From an uncultured Pelagibacteraceae bacterium (lineage in GTDB: Bacteria > Pseudomonadota > Alphaproteobacteria > Pelagibacterales > Pelagibacteraceae), in assembly GCA_902532525.1 (NCBI GenBank), contig CACAIK010000002.1:1-64000 (forward strand): 64,000 nt of DNA, read 5' to 3'. Below the pieces are notes generated by a model. It did not search any database. It was not told where the DNA came from and saw nothing but the letters and a program-made list of their open reading frames with translations. The number at the start of each line of letters is the position of its first letter. Position 1 is the stretch's first letter. Position numbers and translations under genes: made by a program. Shown here one piece after another: positions 25,735-33,823 of this stretch.

Positions 25735-26276
25735 TATTTTTTATTTGCTTTGTAATTTTTCATCCATTTTTTAAAAACAATTATAGCATCATTCATGTCT
25801 TTTGTTTTATTTGGATGATTTTTTGCTCTACCTAGCATAGTTGCAATAACATTTACTTGGTATTTTATTGGTCTTTTTTTTATAGCCGAAACAGTAAACA
25901 ATGCTTTTTCCTTATCTTTAAAACCTAAGCCATTTAAGGTTGTCTCTGGTTTATAGTCTGAAAACAAAGAAAGATTTAAAGGTTTAAATTTTTTATCTTT
26001 GATTAGTTTATTCATTGGCATTTTATCGACTATTTCGAGGATTTTTTTTGTATATATTTTATCTAACTCAATTTTTTTTGTGCCATCAAAACCAATTAAA
26101 CTAATTTTAAATTTTTTTGATTTATCTAATTTAGTAACTAATTTTATATATCTTTTGTGAAAGCCTTTAATGTCTTTTTGATACAAATCTTTTGATCTTT
26201 TATATTCTGGATGACTGTAATTAGGCGTATTAAGAACTAACAATCTACATTTCCATAGATATTTTTTAAAACTCAT
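25734..26276 (-). CDS. Lysine-rich protein of unknown function
   Basis: 180 residues, strongly basic, without signal peptide or membrane helix. The N-terminus (KKYLWKCRLLVLNTPNYSHPEY) faintly recalls DUF4174-type thioredoxin-fold proteins, which begin with a W-x-x-R-L-L-v segment, but the rest gives no clear support. It lies between the large fusion protein and the pilin pair, with a nine-base gap on one side and a one-base overlap on the other, so it is part of the same operon. Confidence 0.6.
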   Translation of the reverse strand: MSFKKYLWKCRLLVLNTPNYSHPEYKRSKDLYQKDIKGFHKRYIKLVTKLDKSKKFKISLIGFDGTKKIELDKIYTKKILEIVDKMPMNKLIKDKKFKPLNLSLFSDYKPETTLNGLGFKDKEKALFTVSAIKKRPIKYQVNVIATMLGRAKNHPNKTKDMNDAIIVFKKWMKNYKANKK

Positions 26277-26285
26277 TAAAAAATA

Positions 26286-28877
26286 TTAATTATAAATTTT
26301 GTCTCTTACAAGCTTACTTAACAAACTATATCCAAGTTCGTTCATATGTAGTGGATCTTCATCATAAAACTTATCATAACCTGCATTTATCATTGGTGTT
26401 GTAATATCAACATAATCCCACATTTTTAAATTAGTTAAGTATTTTTTTATCTTTGAATTTGCATCTAAAATTGTTGTCATAAGGTCTCTTCTAAAAGGAC
26501 TAGGCTTAATTGAAATAAAAAAACATTTTGCATTTGGTAGTTTTTCTTCAACTTGGTTAGAAAATAATGAAAATTCTTTTAACAATTCATCACTATCCAT
26601 TCCATAACCAATATCATTATCTCCAGCATAAAAGAAAAGATTGGATGGGTTTAAAGGAGCAACCAGTCTATCAAAATATCGTCTACAAGATACTAAAGTT
26701 GAACCTCCAAAACCTAAATTATAAAGATTATTTATTGATAAATCATTTTTAGCATTATCCCACATTTTAAAAGTTGAACTTCCATACAAGGCAACACTGT
26801 TATTTGTTTTCGTCTGTTGAAAAGAATTATGTTCTAATTCTCTAACATCTAATTCAAACTCTTCTTCAACTGGACTAACTAAATTTACATTAGTTTTCAA
26901 ATTTTCTATTTTATCTATGTTGTCTTGAACATTTTTAGCTAAATCAATAGCTTCTTCTACATAAGATCTAAATTTGGTTCTGTAATTTTCTAAGAAGCTT
27001 TTCATTTCCTCTAGATTTTCTGGATCTTTGACATGATCACTTATAGTTATTGGCTCCTTAATAACTGCTGAATATATTGTTTTAGAAACTGGATAATCAA
27101 AATTAGCAAGAGCAATTGGAATAAGTTTTGGTTTTGGGTTAAGTTTAAATGCAAGGTTAAATGCTCCAGCTTTGAATGGTCCTGGAGATGTTATTGTTTT
27201 ATTATCTTCTGTTTCTGATGTTCCTTCGGGGGCAATTACAATCGGTTGTTTTTGATTAAATACCTTTTGAGCTTCATCAAAAAGCTTTTGTTTTCTTAAT
27301 TTCTTTTCCTCTTCGCTTTCGTCCAACTTATCAGACTCTGGGGTATGAACAAAAATGTAATCTAAATTTTCATAGTAATTATATCTCCAAAATTCTGTGT
27401 TCCGACTTGTTCTAACGATACGTTGGCCTCCATCATTATATTTTGGATGTAATATTTTTGAACTGATAAAATGACTGTCGATTGAAAATGAATGCCCATT
27501 TGCAAGCTGGTTATCATCTATAGCAGCTAAGTGATTGTAGAAAAAAATATTTGTTGGTTCATCTGGCAAATTTTCCCAACCCTTAATTATATATTTAACA
27601 TTATCAAAAGCTTTAGTAAAATTTGAATTGGTTAACTCTCTTAATTTTGTTTTATCTGAATTACTAGAAGAATTTGAAACTCTATTATAAATAATATTTA
27701 ATTGGCTGTGGAAACGAGACTCTCTTTCTAAATTATTTAAGGTATCTTTTATTAAACTAGATAATGATTTTTCTATCTCATTTCCTTTAATAATTAGTTC
27801 GTAAACAACATCAAATGCCATTGCATAAGTATGAGTACTCTTCAATAAATGTGGAATACTATATAACTTAGAACTAGCAGGTATTCTTGCGGTATTATCT
27901 TTCAATAATAAATTAACAAATTCTAATTCGTTTTCTGCTGAATATTTTGTTAGACCAGTTGCACTTTGTTGGAAACGTCCTAACTGCCACAATTGTCTTT
28001 TGAAAATCTTTATTGATAATTCAGGGTCAGAAATAATCAGATTTTCAAGTGCTTCGTTGGAAATATGTAAAACTTTTGTATCCCTGGTAGATTTAATTGT
28101 ATATGGATTAAAAAAATCTCCTTTCCCGGAAGATAAAGTTAGAGCAATACCAGCTCTAGTTAGAGTTCTAAAATTTCTTCTTATTTTTCCATTAATAAAG
28201 TTATGGAATAAGCCATCAACTTTACCACTTAATAATATCTTTAAACCTTTAGAAACATCTCCCTCTTTAACTATATATTGATTTGATGAATACATCTTAA
28301 TATTACCTAATTTAATAAACTTTTCTAAGTCATCATCAGTAAGTGTTGAAAAAAAAGTAGCAGATTTAATTCTATGTATATTTGTAATACTTTTTTCTGA
28401 TGGGATGCCTGGAGATATTTGTATTTCATCATCTTTATACAAAGTGTTTAAATTTCTTGAAGAGACAAGCAGTTGGAAAGAAAAAAACGAAATGGCTGAG
28501 TATAATGTTGATATAAGTTTACTATTTTTTTGTTGTAAATCCCTTAAATCATCTAGTTTTATGGAGATATATTCTGTTCCACCTTCAATAAATATTTCAC
28601 CCATAAATCTATTGGGTTGATTAAGTCCAGATATACCTAATGGTGTTGCAGGCTTTGTTATTTTTGCAAAGGTTATAGATTTTTTTTCAAAATACTTGGT
28701 AAATGTAGCTTTGCCTTTAATTAAAAAATAAATGTTTTCTGAAATTTGATGCTGCTTTGCTAAAACTTCATCACTTTCAGCTATTATATGTTTTGATATT
28801 CCATCTATTAAGTCATAATATTCTTTTAGATTTCCTAGATCAAAGCCATTTTGCTCAAATAATTCAGATAATTTCAT
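26286..28877 (-). CDS. Four-module fusion: two cNMP-binding-type domains, acyltransferase, SGNH hydrolase
   Basis: 863 residues. Residues about 1-135 and 170-300 look like two cyclic-nucleotide-binding-type barrels (ENIYFLIKGKATF; YIVKEGDVSKGLKILLSGKV). Residues about 440-640 are a PlsC-type acyltransferase: H449-x4-D454 in NHLAAIDD and the acyl-acceptor motif APEGT (E551). Residues about 690-863 are an SGNH/GDSL hydrolase: block I GSSTF (699-703), block II GFGGS, block III GDND (752-755) and the Asp-His pair D841/H844 in DPLHMNELG. Every catalytic motif is intact. No membrane anchor is seen. A nucleotide-gated enzyme that both transfers and removes acyl groups is suggested but unproven. First gene of the exported-protein block. 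Confidence 0.82.
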   Translation of the reverse strand: MKLSELFEQNGFDLGNLKEYYDLIDGISKHIIAESDEVLAKQHQISENIYFLIKGKATFTKYFEKKSITFAKITKPATPLGISGLNQPNRFMGEIFIEGGTEYISIKLDDLRDLQQKNSKLISTLYSAISFFSFQLLVSSRNLNTLYKDDEIQISPGIPSEKSITNIHRIKSATFFSTLTDDDLEKFIKLGNIKMYSSNQYIVKEGDVSKGLKILLSGKVDGLFHNFINGKIRRNFRTLTRAGIALTLSSGKGDFFNPYTIKSTRDTKVLHISNEALENLIISDPELSIKIFKRQLWQLGRFQQSATGLTKYSAENELEFVNLLLKDNTARIPASSKLYSIPHLLKSTHTYAMAFDVVYELIIKGNEIEKSLSSLIKDTLNNLERESRFHSQLNIIYNRVSNSSSNSDKTKLRELTNSNFTKAFDNVKYIIKGWENLPDEPTNIFFYNHLAAIDDNQLANGHSFSIDSHFISSKILHPKYNDGGQRIVRTSRNTEFWRYNYYENLDYIFVHTPESDKLDESEEEKKLRKQKLFDEAQKVFNQKQPIVIAPEGTSETEDNKTITSPGPFKAGAFNLAFKLNPKPKLIPIALANFDYPVSKTIYSAVIKEPITISDHVKDPENLEEMKSFLENYRTKFRSYVEEAIDLAKNVQDNIDKIENLKTNVNLVSPVEEEFELDVRELEHNSFQQTKTNNSVALYGSSTFKMWDNAKNDLSINNLYNLGFGGSTLVSCRRYFDRLVAPLNPSNLFFYAGDNDIGYGMDSDELLKEFSLFSNQVEEKLPNAKCFFISIKPSPFRRDLMTTILDANSKIKKYLTNLKMWDYVDITTPMINAGYDKFYDEDPLHMNELGYSLLSKLVRDKIYN

Positions 28878-28988
28878 AGATAGAGTGAATAGATATACTT
28901 AATTTGAATTTATTGATTAAAAATAAATGCATATCTGGGTTGAAAAGTTATCAATAGTTTACCTAATTTTTTTTAGTATTAAGAAGGT

Positions 28989-29126
28989 GTGAAACGTAAA
29001 TTAAAAAAAAATAAATCAATAAATAAATCTAAAACGCTTTCAAAAAAGCCAAAAGTAATAAACCCCAACTTTTTTTATTTTTATAATGAAAATGGAAAAT
29101 TAGTTGGAATACCTTACGGTAATTAA
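28989..29126 (+). CDS. Small basic protein (45 aa)
   Basis: Read directly: starts at GTG, opens KRKLKKNKSINKSKTLSKKP and ends NPNFFYFYNENGKLVGIPYGN split over its last 21 residues. Strongly basic first half, aromatic and ordered-looking second half. An AAGAAGG element touches the start codon, closer than usual. It ends three bases from the convergent photolyase. Not recognised. Confidence 0.45.
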   Translation: MKRKLKKNKSINKSKTLSKKPKVINPNFFYFYNENGKLVGIPYGN

Positions 29127-29129
29127 ATT

Positions 29130-30587
29130 TTATCTTCTTTGAGATAAACTAGCGTGTTTACTTAATACTTCAGCTGAAATCACTTTTGCTTCTGTTGTTT
29201 TCTTAACATTCCAGATTTTTTCCTTAGCAATTTTAGTCGATATTTTATTATCAACTATTGGTGATGGATAATCTTTACCAATTTCTAAATTAATTCCTTT
29301 TTGTTCAATGAATGTCAATTTCCATGGTTCATGAATTAATTTTCCTGGAACATTTTTTAATTCTGGAACCCATTTTTTTATAAAATCTCCAGTGGGATCT
29401 TGATCAATTGATTGTTTAATTGGATTGTAAATTCTTATTGAATTTATTCCTGTTGTTCCTGACTGCATTTGAAACTGTGAATAATGTATACCTGGTTCAT
29501 AATCTGTAAATAATTTTGCTAAATGTTTTGATGTTTTTTTCCAATCAAGCCATAATTGATAAGACGCAAATGAAACTAACATTGCTCTCATTCTAAAATT
29601 AATCCATCCATTACTTCTAAGGTATCTCATGCAAGCATCAACAAATGGATAACCAGTAGTTCCATTTTTCCAAGCTAAATGATAATCTTCATTAAAATCA
29701 TTTTCTCTTATTCCATTATAAGCGCTATTCATATTTCTAAATTCAATTTCTGGTTCATCATACAATTTTTGAATAAAATGACAGTGCCAGGCTAATCGAC
29801 TTTTAAAAGCAATTAAGGATTTCTTTTTTGAAAAAGATAAATTTGATTTTAACTTTTCGTTAGTTTTTTTAAAAATTTCTTTGATAGAAATATTTCCAAA
29901 TGCAATATGAGGGCTTAATCTTGAACAAGAAATTTCTCCTGTTATCGGCGAAGACATTTCTTTTTGGTAATTTTCTGATCTGTCATTAAGGAAAGAATCT
30001 AAAAGTTGAAGTGCGTTTTGTCTTCCACCAATTTGAATTTTTCCATTTTCTAAATTATTTGTTTCTATTTTTGATAAATCTTCTATATAATTATCTGAAA
30101 TAAACTCGCAATTTAAATTTGAATTTACGCTTTCACTATCTATAAATTTATTCCAATTATATGACCATTTATTTCTTATTCTATGATTTAATTGAACACC
30201 AAATTGATTTGATATTTTCCAATTAATATTTTTTTCTTTAAATAAAAAACTAACTTCTTTATCTAAGTTAGTTATATACATGTTCTTGAATATTATATTT
30301 GAATAAACTTCATTTATTTCAAATTTATCAGTTAAATGACTTAATATTTCTAATGTATCTCCATAATATATGTTGAGTTTAGAATTATATTTTTCACTCA
30401 ATGCTTTTTTTAAGTCTTCTAATGATGATTTCAAAAAATCTAGATGAAATGAGCTTGATGTAGGTAATTTGTGATATTCTTTATCAAATATGTAAATTGG
30501 TAAAATCTTTCCTGATTTTACAGCCTCATTAAATGCATCATTATTAGATACACGTAAATCGTTCCTGAACCATACGATTTTGTTCAT
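29130..30587 (-). CDS. phrB: Deoxyribodipyrimidine photolyase / cryptochrome family
   Basis: Light-driven repair of UV-made pyrimidine dimers, or a related photoreceptor. The N-terminal half has [16 protein letters not shown] (photolyase alpha/beta domain). The FAD-binding half has [45 protein letters not shown] and [17 protein letters not shown]. About 485 residues, normal for class I. I start it at the ATG at 30587, not at a TTG nine bases earlier. It lies next to a small gene on the same strand. Distinguishing a CPD photolyase from a cryptochrome would need the Trp triad to be aligned. Confidence 0.9.
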   Translation of the reverse strand: MNKIVWFRNDLRVSNNDAFNEAVKSGKILPIYIFDKEYHKLPTSSSFHLDFLKSSLEDLKKALSEKYNSKLNIYYGDTLEILSHLTDKFEINEVYSNIIFKNMYITNLDKEVSFLFKEKNINWKISNQFGVQLNHRIRNKWSYNWNKFIDSESVNSNLNCEFISDNYIEDLSKIETNNLENGKIQIGGRQNALQLLDSFLNDRSENYQKEMSSPITGEISCSRLSPHIAFGNISIKEIFKKTNEKLKSNLSFSKKKSLIAFKSRLAWHCHFIQKLYDEPEIEFRNMNSAYNGIRENDFNEDYHLAWKNGTTGYPFVDACMRYLRSNGWINFRMRAMLVSFASYQLWLDWKKTSKHLAKLFTDYEPGIHYSQFQMQSGTTGINSIRIYNPIKQSIDQDPTGDFIKKWVPELKNVPGKLIHEPWKLTFIEQKGINLEIGKDYPSPIVDNKISTKIAKEKIWNVKKTTEAKVISAEVLSKHASLSQRR

Positions 30588-30596
30588 TTTAAACAA

Positions 30597-30788
30597 TTAA
30601 AGACTTATTTTGAAAGTTCTTGAAGTTTTGTCGTCTGATACTTTTAAAATTTTAAATTTTGAAGTTTTTTCAAGTTTTTGCCCTTTGTTTGTAACAAAAG
30701 ATTTCATTTTCTTAACTTCACCTTCTGGCATTTTTCTAGTGTATTTCAAAGTATGTTTTTTTGATCCAATAACAAATATTGTTTTCAT
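30597..30788 (-). CDS. Small basic protein of unknown function (63 aa)
   Basis: 63 residues, basic, starting MKTIFVIGSKKHTLKYTRK and containing KMPEGEVKKMKSFVTNKGQK. The alternation of strands suggests a small folded domain. No family recognised. Nine bases upstream of the photolyase on the same strand. Confidence 0.5.
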   Translation of the reverse strand: MKTIFVIGSKKHTLKYTRKMPEGEVKKMKSFVTNKGQKLEKTSKFKILKVSDDKTSRTFKISL

Positions 30789-30897
30789 GAGATTTTAATT
30801 ACAAATATATTTATTGTCTGTCTCTGTGACATAAGTTTCATTTAAGAGTTTTGGAATATTTTTATTATTTTGATATCGAGAATCTACTAAAGAGATA

Positions 30898-30954
30898 GGT
30901 TGTATTCAAATAATTTATTTATAAAAAATAGAAATAAATTTGTTGAATACAACC
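30898..30954. repeat. 57-base inverted repeat
   Basis: Outer arms GGTTGTATTCAA / TTGAATACAACC are perfect, and inner arms AATTTATTT / AAATAAATT extend the pairing to about 23 bases with a short mismatch, leaving an 11-base loop. It ends just before the ribosome-binding hairpin. It is either an operator, an RNA stem or a small repeat element; only one copy was noticed. Confidence 0.75.
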
Positions 30955-30991
30955 TTCCTTAAACTTATTTTTATAAGTGAAGGAGGTGCAA

Positions 30992-31021
30992 ATGCTTAGA
31001 ATAACGCCACCTGACACTTAG
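30992..31021 (+). CDS. Nine-codon reading frame MLRITPPDT
   Basis: ATG with AGGAGG five bases upstream, the best ribosome binding site in the window, then codons for MLRITPPDT and TAG. Pro-Pro-Asp is one of the sequences known to slow ribosomes without EF-P, so this may be a leader-type peptide whose translation matters more than its product. That role is inferred. Confidence 0.45.
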   Translation: MLRITPPDT

Positions 31022-31092
31022 CTGGTGAGATATCACATATTAAAAATAACACAAACTAAATCCATTTGATGGATTTGGCCAAAATGGCATAA

Positions 31093-31138
31093 AAAAGGGG
31101 AGCTCTTTTGGTAATAACCAATTGAGCTGACCCCTTTT
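31093..31138. terminator. Bidirectional terminator
   Basis: AAAAGGGG (31093-31100) pairs with CCCCTTTT (31131-31138), AGCTC with GAGCT inside it, and TTGGT with ACCAA at the tip around AATA. On the minus strand the stem is followed by a T run and ends the aminotransferase, overlapping its stop codon; on the plus strand it can end the candidate small RNA. Confidence 0.85.
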
Positions 31139-32285
31139 AATAATTTTTAGACATAAAATCTTTAATTCTCTTAGCACCTTCAATTATATCTTTTGTGCTT
31201 CTGGCATATGAGAATCGGATAGTAGAATTTCCTCTTTTTTGATCAAAATCAATTCCTGGTGTTATCGCAACATTTGCTTCATCTAAAACTTTTTTACAAA
31301 AAGCTAAGCTATCATTTGAATATTCAGATATATCAACATAAATGTAAAAAGCACCATCAGGTGGTGAAAACTTTTTTAATCCTGCCTTCGGTAATTCTTC
31401 TAAAAGTATCTCTCTATTTTTTTTATATACTTCAACATTTGATTGTAACTCCTCATTTGCATCTAATGAAGCAAGAGCTGTAACTTGACTTGCATGTGGA
31501 GGACAAACAAATAAATTCTGTGAAAGCCTTTCTACTTGTCTAACATGATCATCTGGTACAACCATCCATCCTATTCTCCAACCAGTCATAGAAAAGTATT
31601 TTGAAAAAGAATTAATTACATAGCAATTATCTGTAATCTCTAAAGCTGATGTTGGATTATTTTCATATTGAATTCCATGATAAATTTCATCACTAATAAA
31701 ACTTACATTATTCTCATTTGCAGTATTAATTAAATTCTCTAAAGATTGTTTATCCAGCATAGATCCAGTTGGATTTGCAGGTGATGCAACAAGAATTCCA
31801 TTTAAATTATTATTTGTAATATCTTCTGGAACAGGTTGAAATCTATTTTGTAGTTTGGTTTGAATATCTACAGTTTCCAAACTTAGTGATTTAAGTATTT
31901 GTCTATAGCTAGGATAACTTGGAGATCCAATTCCAACTCTGTCTCCACTGTCAAACAATGCAGAAAACGATAATATAAAGGCTCCGGAAGACCCTGTTGT
32001 AACTACTATTCTATTTGGATTTAAATCTAAATTGTACCAATCTCCATATAATTTTGAAATTTTTGTTCTTAAAGCTGGTAGACCAAGTGATACTGTGTAA
32101 CCAAGATTATTTTTATTTATCTCATTTGTAATATAATCTTTCGCAATCTTAGGTGCTGGTGTTCCCGGCTGCCCTACCTCCATATGAATTATATCTTTAC
32201 CTTTTTCTTCAGCAATTCTAGCAGACTCCATTACATCCATTACAATAAATGGATCAACATCTGATCTTTTTGATTTTTTCATCAT
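31137..32285 (-). CDS. PLP-dependent aminotransferase, class I/II
   Basis: 382 residues of the aspartate aminotransferase fold. VVTTGSSGAFILSFSALFD is the cofactor phosphate loop, VASPANPTGSMLD (residues 167-179) the NPTG motif, FISDEIYHG the Asp-Tyr pair, and SFSKYFSMTGWRIGW carries the Schiff-base Lys K229. The Arg that binds the substrate carboxylate is in TIRFSYARS. Substrate unknown. The start overlaps the stop of the 68-residue gene (ATGA), and the gene ends at a bidirectional terminator. Confidence 0.9.
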   Translation of the reverse strand: MMKKSKRSDVDPFIVMDVMESARIAEEKGKDIIHMEVGQPGTPAPKIAKDYITNEINKNNLGYTVSLGLPALRTKISKLYGDWYNLDLNPNRIVVTTGSSGAFILSFSALFDSGDRVGIGSPSYPSYRQILKSLSLETVDIQTKLQNRFQPVPEDITNNNLNGILVASPANPTGSMLDKQSLENLINTANENNVSFISDEIYHGIQYENNPTSALEITDNCYVINSFSKYFSMTGWRIGWMVVPDDHVRQVERLSQNLFVCPPHASQVTALASLDANEELQSNVEVYKKNREILLEELPKAGLKKFSPPDGAFYIYVDISEYSNDSLAFCKKVLDEANVAITPGIDFDQKRGNSTIRFSYARSTKDIIEGAKRIKDFMSKNY

Positions 32286-32488
32286 TTTATTTGATCTTCA
32301 CAAAATTTTTTAATTTGTTCATTTGATAATCTGTCTTCTTTAGCTTTTTTAGAATCTAATTCAGCTTTTCCAATTATACATGCTTTAATAGTTTTGCTTC
32401 TATTAAAATCATTATAATAGTTAGTTGAGATGTAAAGAGCAATAATTCCTAATACTAAAAAAACTATAAGCTTTAAATTTTTTTTCAT
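32282..32488 (-). CDS. Small membrane-anchored protein
   Basis: 68 residues with one N-terminal membrane helix (about 6-24) and a hydrophilic, probably periplasmic domain with two Cys (KACIIGKAELDSKKAKEDRL ... IKKFCED) that could form a disulfide. No family recognised. It overlaps the aminotransferase and the OrdL-like gene at either end, so it is translated within that operon. Confidence 0.6.
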   Translation of the reverse strand: MKKNLKLIVFLVLGIIALYISTNYYNDFNRSKTIKACIIGKAELDSKKAKEDRLSNEQIKKFCEDQIK

Positions 32489-33792
32489 TAAATTTCAGTT
32501 TGAGCTTTTATCCTTTCGTAAGCTAATCTAGTGTAAATTCCCAAATTTAAAAAGGGTTGTGGTGGTAACCAGTTTGGTTTTTTTCTTTGTTGTATTACTT
32601 CAATTTCATTAGATTGTTGATTAGAGGCCATTAAGGCTATTTGTTCACCGAATAGTGTTCCTACTCCAATGCCAGATCCATTGTAACAGCCTGCGCTAAA
32701 AATATTATCATCAATTTTTTCAAATATTTGAGAGCTATTACCACTTCTACATACAATTCCCGACCAACTGCTCTCTATTATATTATCAGGTAATTGTTTA
32801 AATCTTTTTTTGATGCCTTCTTTATGAATTGCAGCTCTTTTATTTAATTCATTTCTATTCATTGAAAAAGGGTTTCTTAACTCTGCAGTATTTCTTATAA
32901 GTATTCTCCTATCTTTAGTCATTCTTATAGTAGCACCCATTGGTCTTATAGGAAGAACACCCCACTCTTTTGGAGAACCTATATCTTTAAATTCTTTATC
33001 TGTGAGTTTTCTCGTGAGACTAGCAGTTAATGTGATTGGGAAACTATAATTTTTTTTTACATTAAAATATTTCAAAAAACCATTTGTGCAAAAAATAATT
33101 TTTTTAGTAGTTATTTTGTGCTTTTTTGTAAAACATTCAATTTTGTTATTAATCTTTTTCCAATTATAAATTTGAGAATTTTCATATAATTTTACATTAT
33201 CTGGCAATGTATCAACCATTGCTCTAGCTAATTTACCGGGGTTTAAAAGAATTCCTCCTGAGGTAAAAACTCCAATTTTATAAAAAGGCGTTCCCAATTT
33301 TTCAGTTAACTCTTTGTTAAATAAAATTTTATTTTTAAAACCAAGACTATTTAATAATTTGCTGAACGATTGAGCTTTTGTCTCATCTTGCTCTTTAGAA
33401 GAAGCAAAATATTTTCCACATTCGTTCCAATCACAATCGACCTGATATTCTTTTATAAATTTTCTAACAGCTTCTATACCCAAGTGATATATTTTTGTTT
33501 TTTTTACATAATTCTCTTTATCGCTGTTAGATGTAAAACCATCATTTAATGTAGTATCAACTAGATAGCCTGAATTTCTTGAACTTCCACCCTCGCCCGC
33601 TAACTGTGCATCAATGAGAATAATTTTTTTATCTTTCATTATATCTGAAAGTTTTCTAGCAGCTGATAATCCTGTATACCCAGCCCCTACAATTAAATAA
33701 TCACAGTAAATGTCTTGATCTAGTAATTTAAAATTACTTCTTTCAGGAAGTTGTCTTGTCCATCCACAGAAATTGTCGTTTATTAAATCCAA
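32488..33792 (-). CDS. FAD-dependent oxidoreductase (OrdL/PuuB, DAO family)
   Basis: 434 residues of the D-amino-acid-oxidase fold. CDYLIVGAGYTGLSAARKL is the FAD dinucleotide motif, and LAGEGGSSRNSGYLVDTTL and the late SGIVCRSGNSSQIF and NGSGIGVGTLFGEQIA match the OrdL/gamma-glutamylputrescine oxidase group. Family members oxidise amine or N-methyl groups of amino acids. It heads the small operon with the 68-residue protein and the aminotransferase. It starts with the common short N-terminal GWTRQLPERSNF region. Confidence 0.87.
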   Translation of the reverse strand: MDLINDNFCGWTRQLPERSNFKLLDQDIYCDYLIVGAGYTGLSAARKLSDIMKDKKIILIDAQLAGEGGSSRNSGYLVDTTLNDGFTSNSDKENYVKKTKIYHLGIEAVRKFIKEYQVDCDWNECGKYFASSKEQDETKAQSFSKLLNSLGFKNKILFNKELTEKLGTPFYKIGVFTSGGILLNPGKLARAMVDTLPDNVKLYENSQIYNWKKINNKIECFTKKHKITTKKIIFCTNGFLKYFNVKKNYSFPITLTASLTRKLTDKEFKDIGSPKEWGVLPIRPMGATIRMTKDRRILIRNTAELRNPFSMNRNELNKRAAIHKEGIKKRFKQLPDNIIESSWSGIVCRSGNSSQIFEKIDDNIFSAGCYNGSGIGVGTLFGEQIALMASNQQSNEIEVIQQRKKPNWLPPQPFLNLGIYTRLAYERIKAQTEI

Positions 33793-33823
33793 TAATTATT
33801 TTTATAATGAAATTTTACTAATC

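Larger units (their letters stand above)
30789..31136. other. Structured 348-base intergenic region
   Basis: No long reading frame on either strand. From left to right it holds a 57-base inverted repeat, a hairpin that overlaps a strong ribosome binding site, a nine-codon frame, a perfect eight-base hairpin (31058-31076) and a bidirectional terminator. It separates the 63-residue gene from the convergent-side end of the aminotransferase. Confidence 0.7.
30953..31138 (+). ncRNA. Candidate small RNA or leader with a nine-codon ORF
   Basis: The plus strand has a hairpin (30953-30957 with 30979-30983; 30963-30968 with 30973-30978) whose 3 prime arm includes the AAGGAGG ribosome binding site. Then come a short frame (30992-31021), a CACC/GGTG stem (31008-31011 with 31024-31027), the stem 31058-31076 and a terminator. 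CACCT can instead pair with AGGTG of the ribosome binding site (30984-30988), so two folds exclude each other. No downstream plus-strand gene exists to be controlled. Confidence 0.5.
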
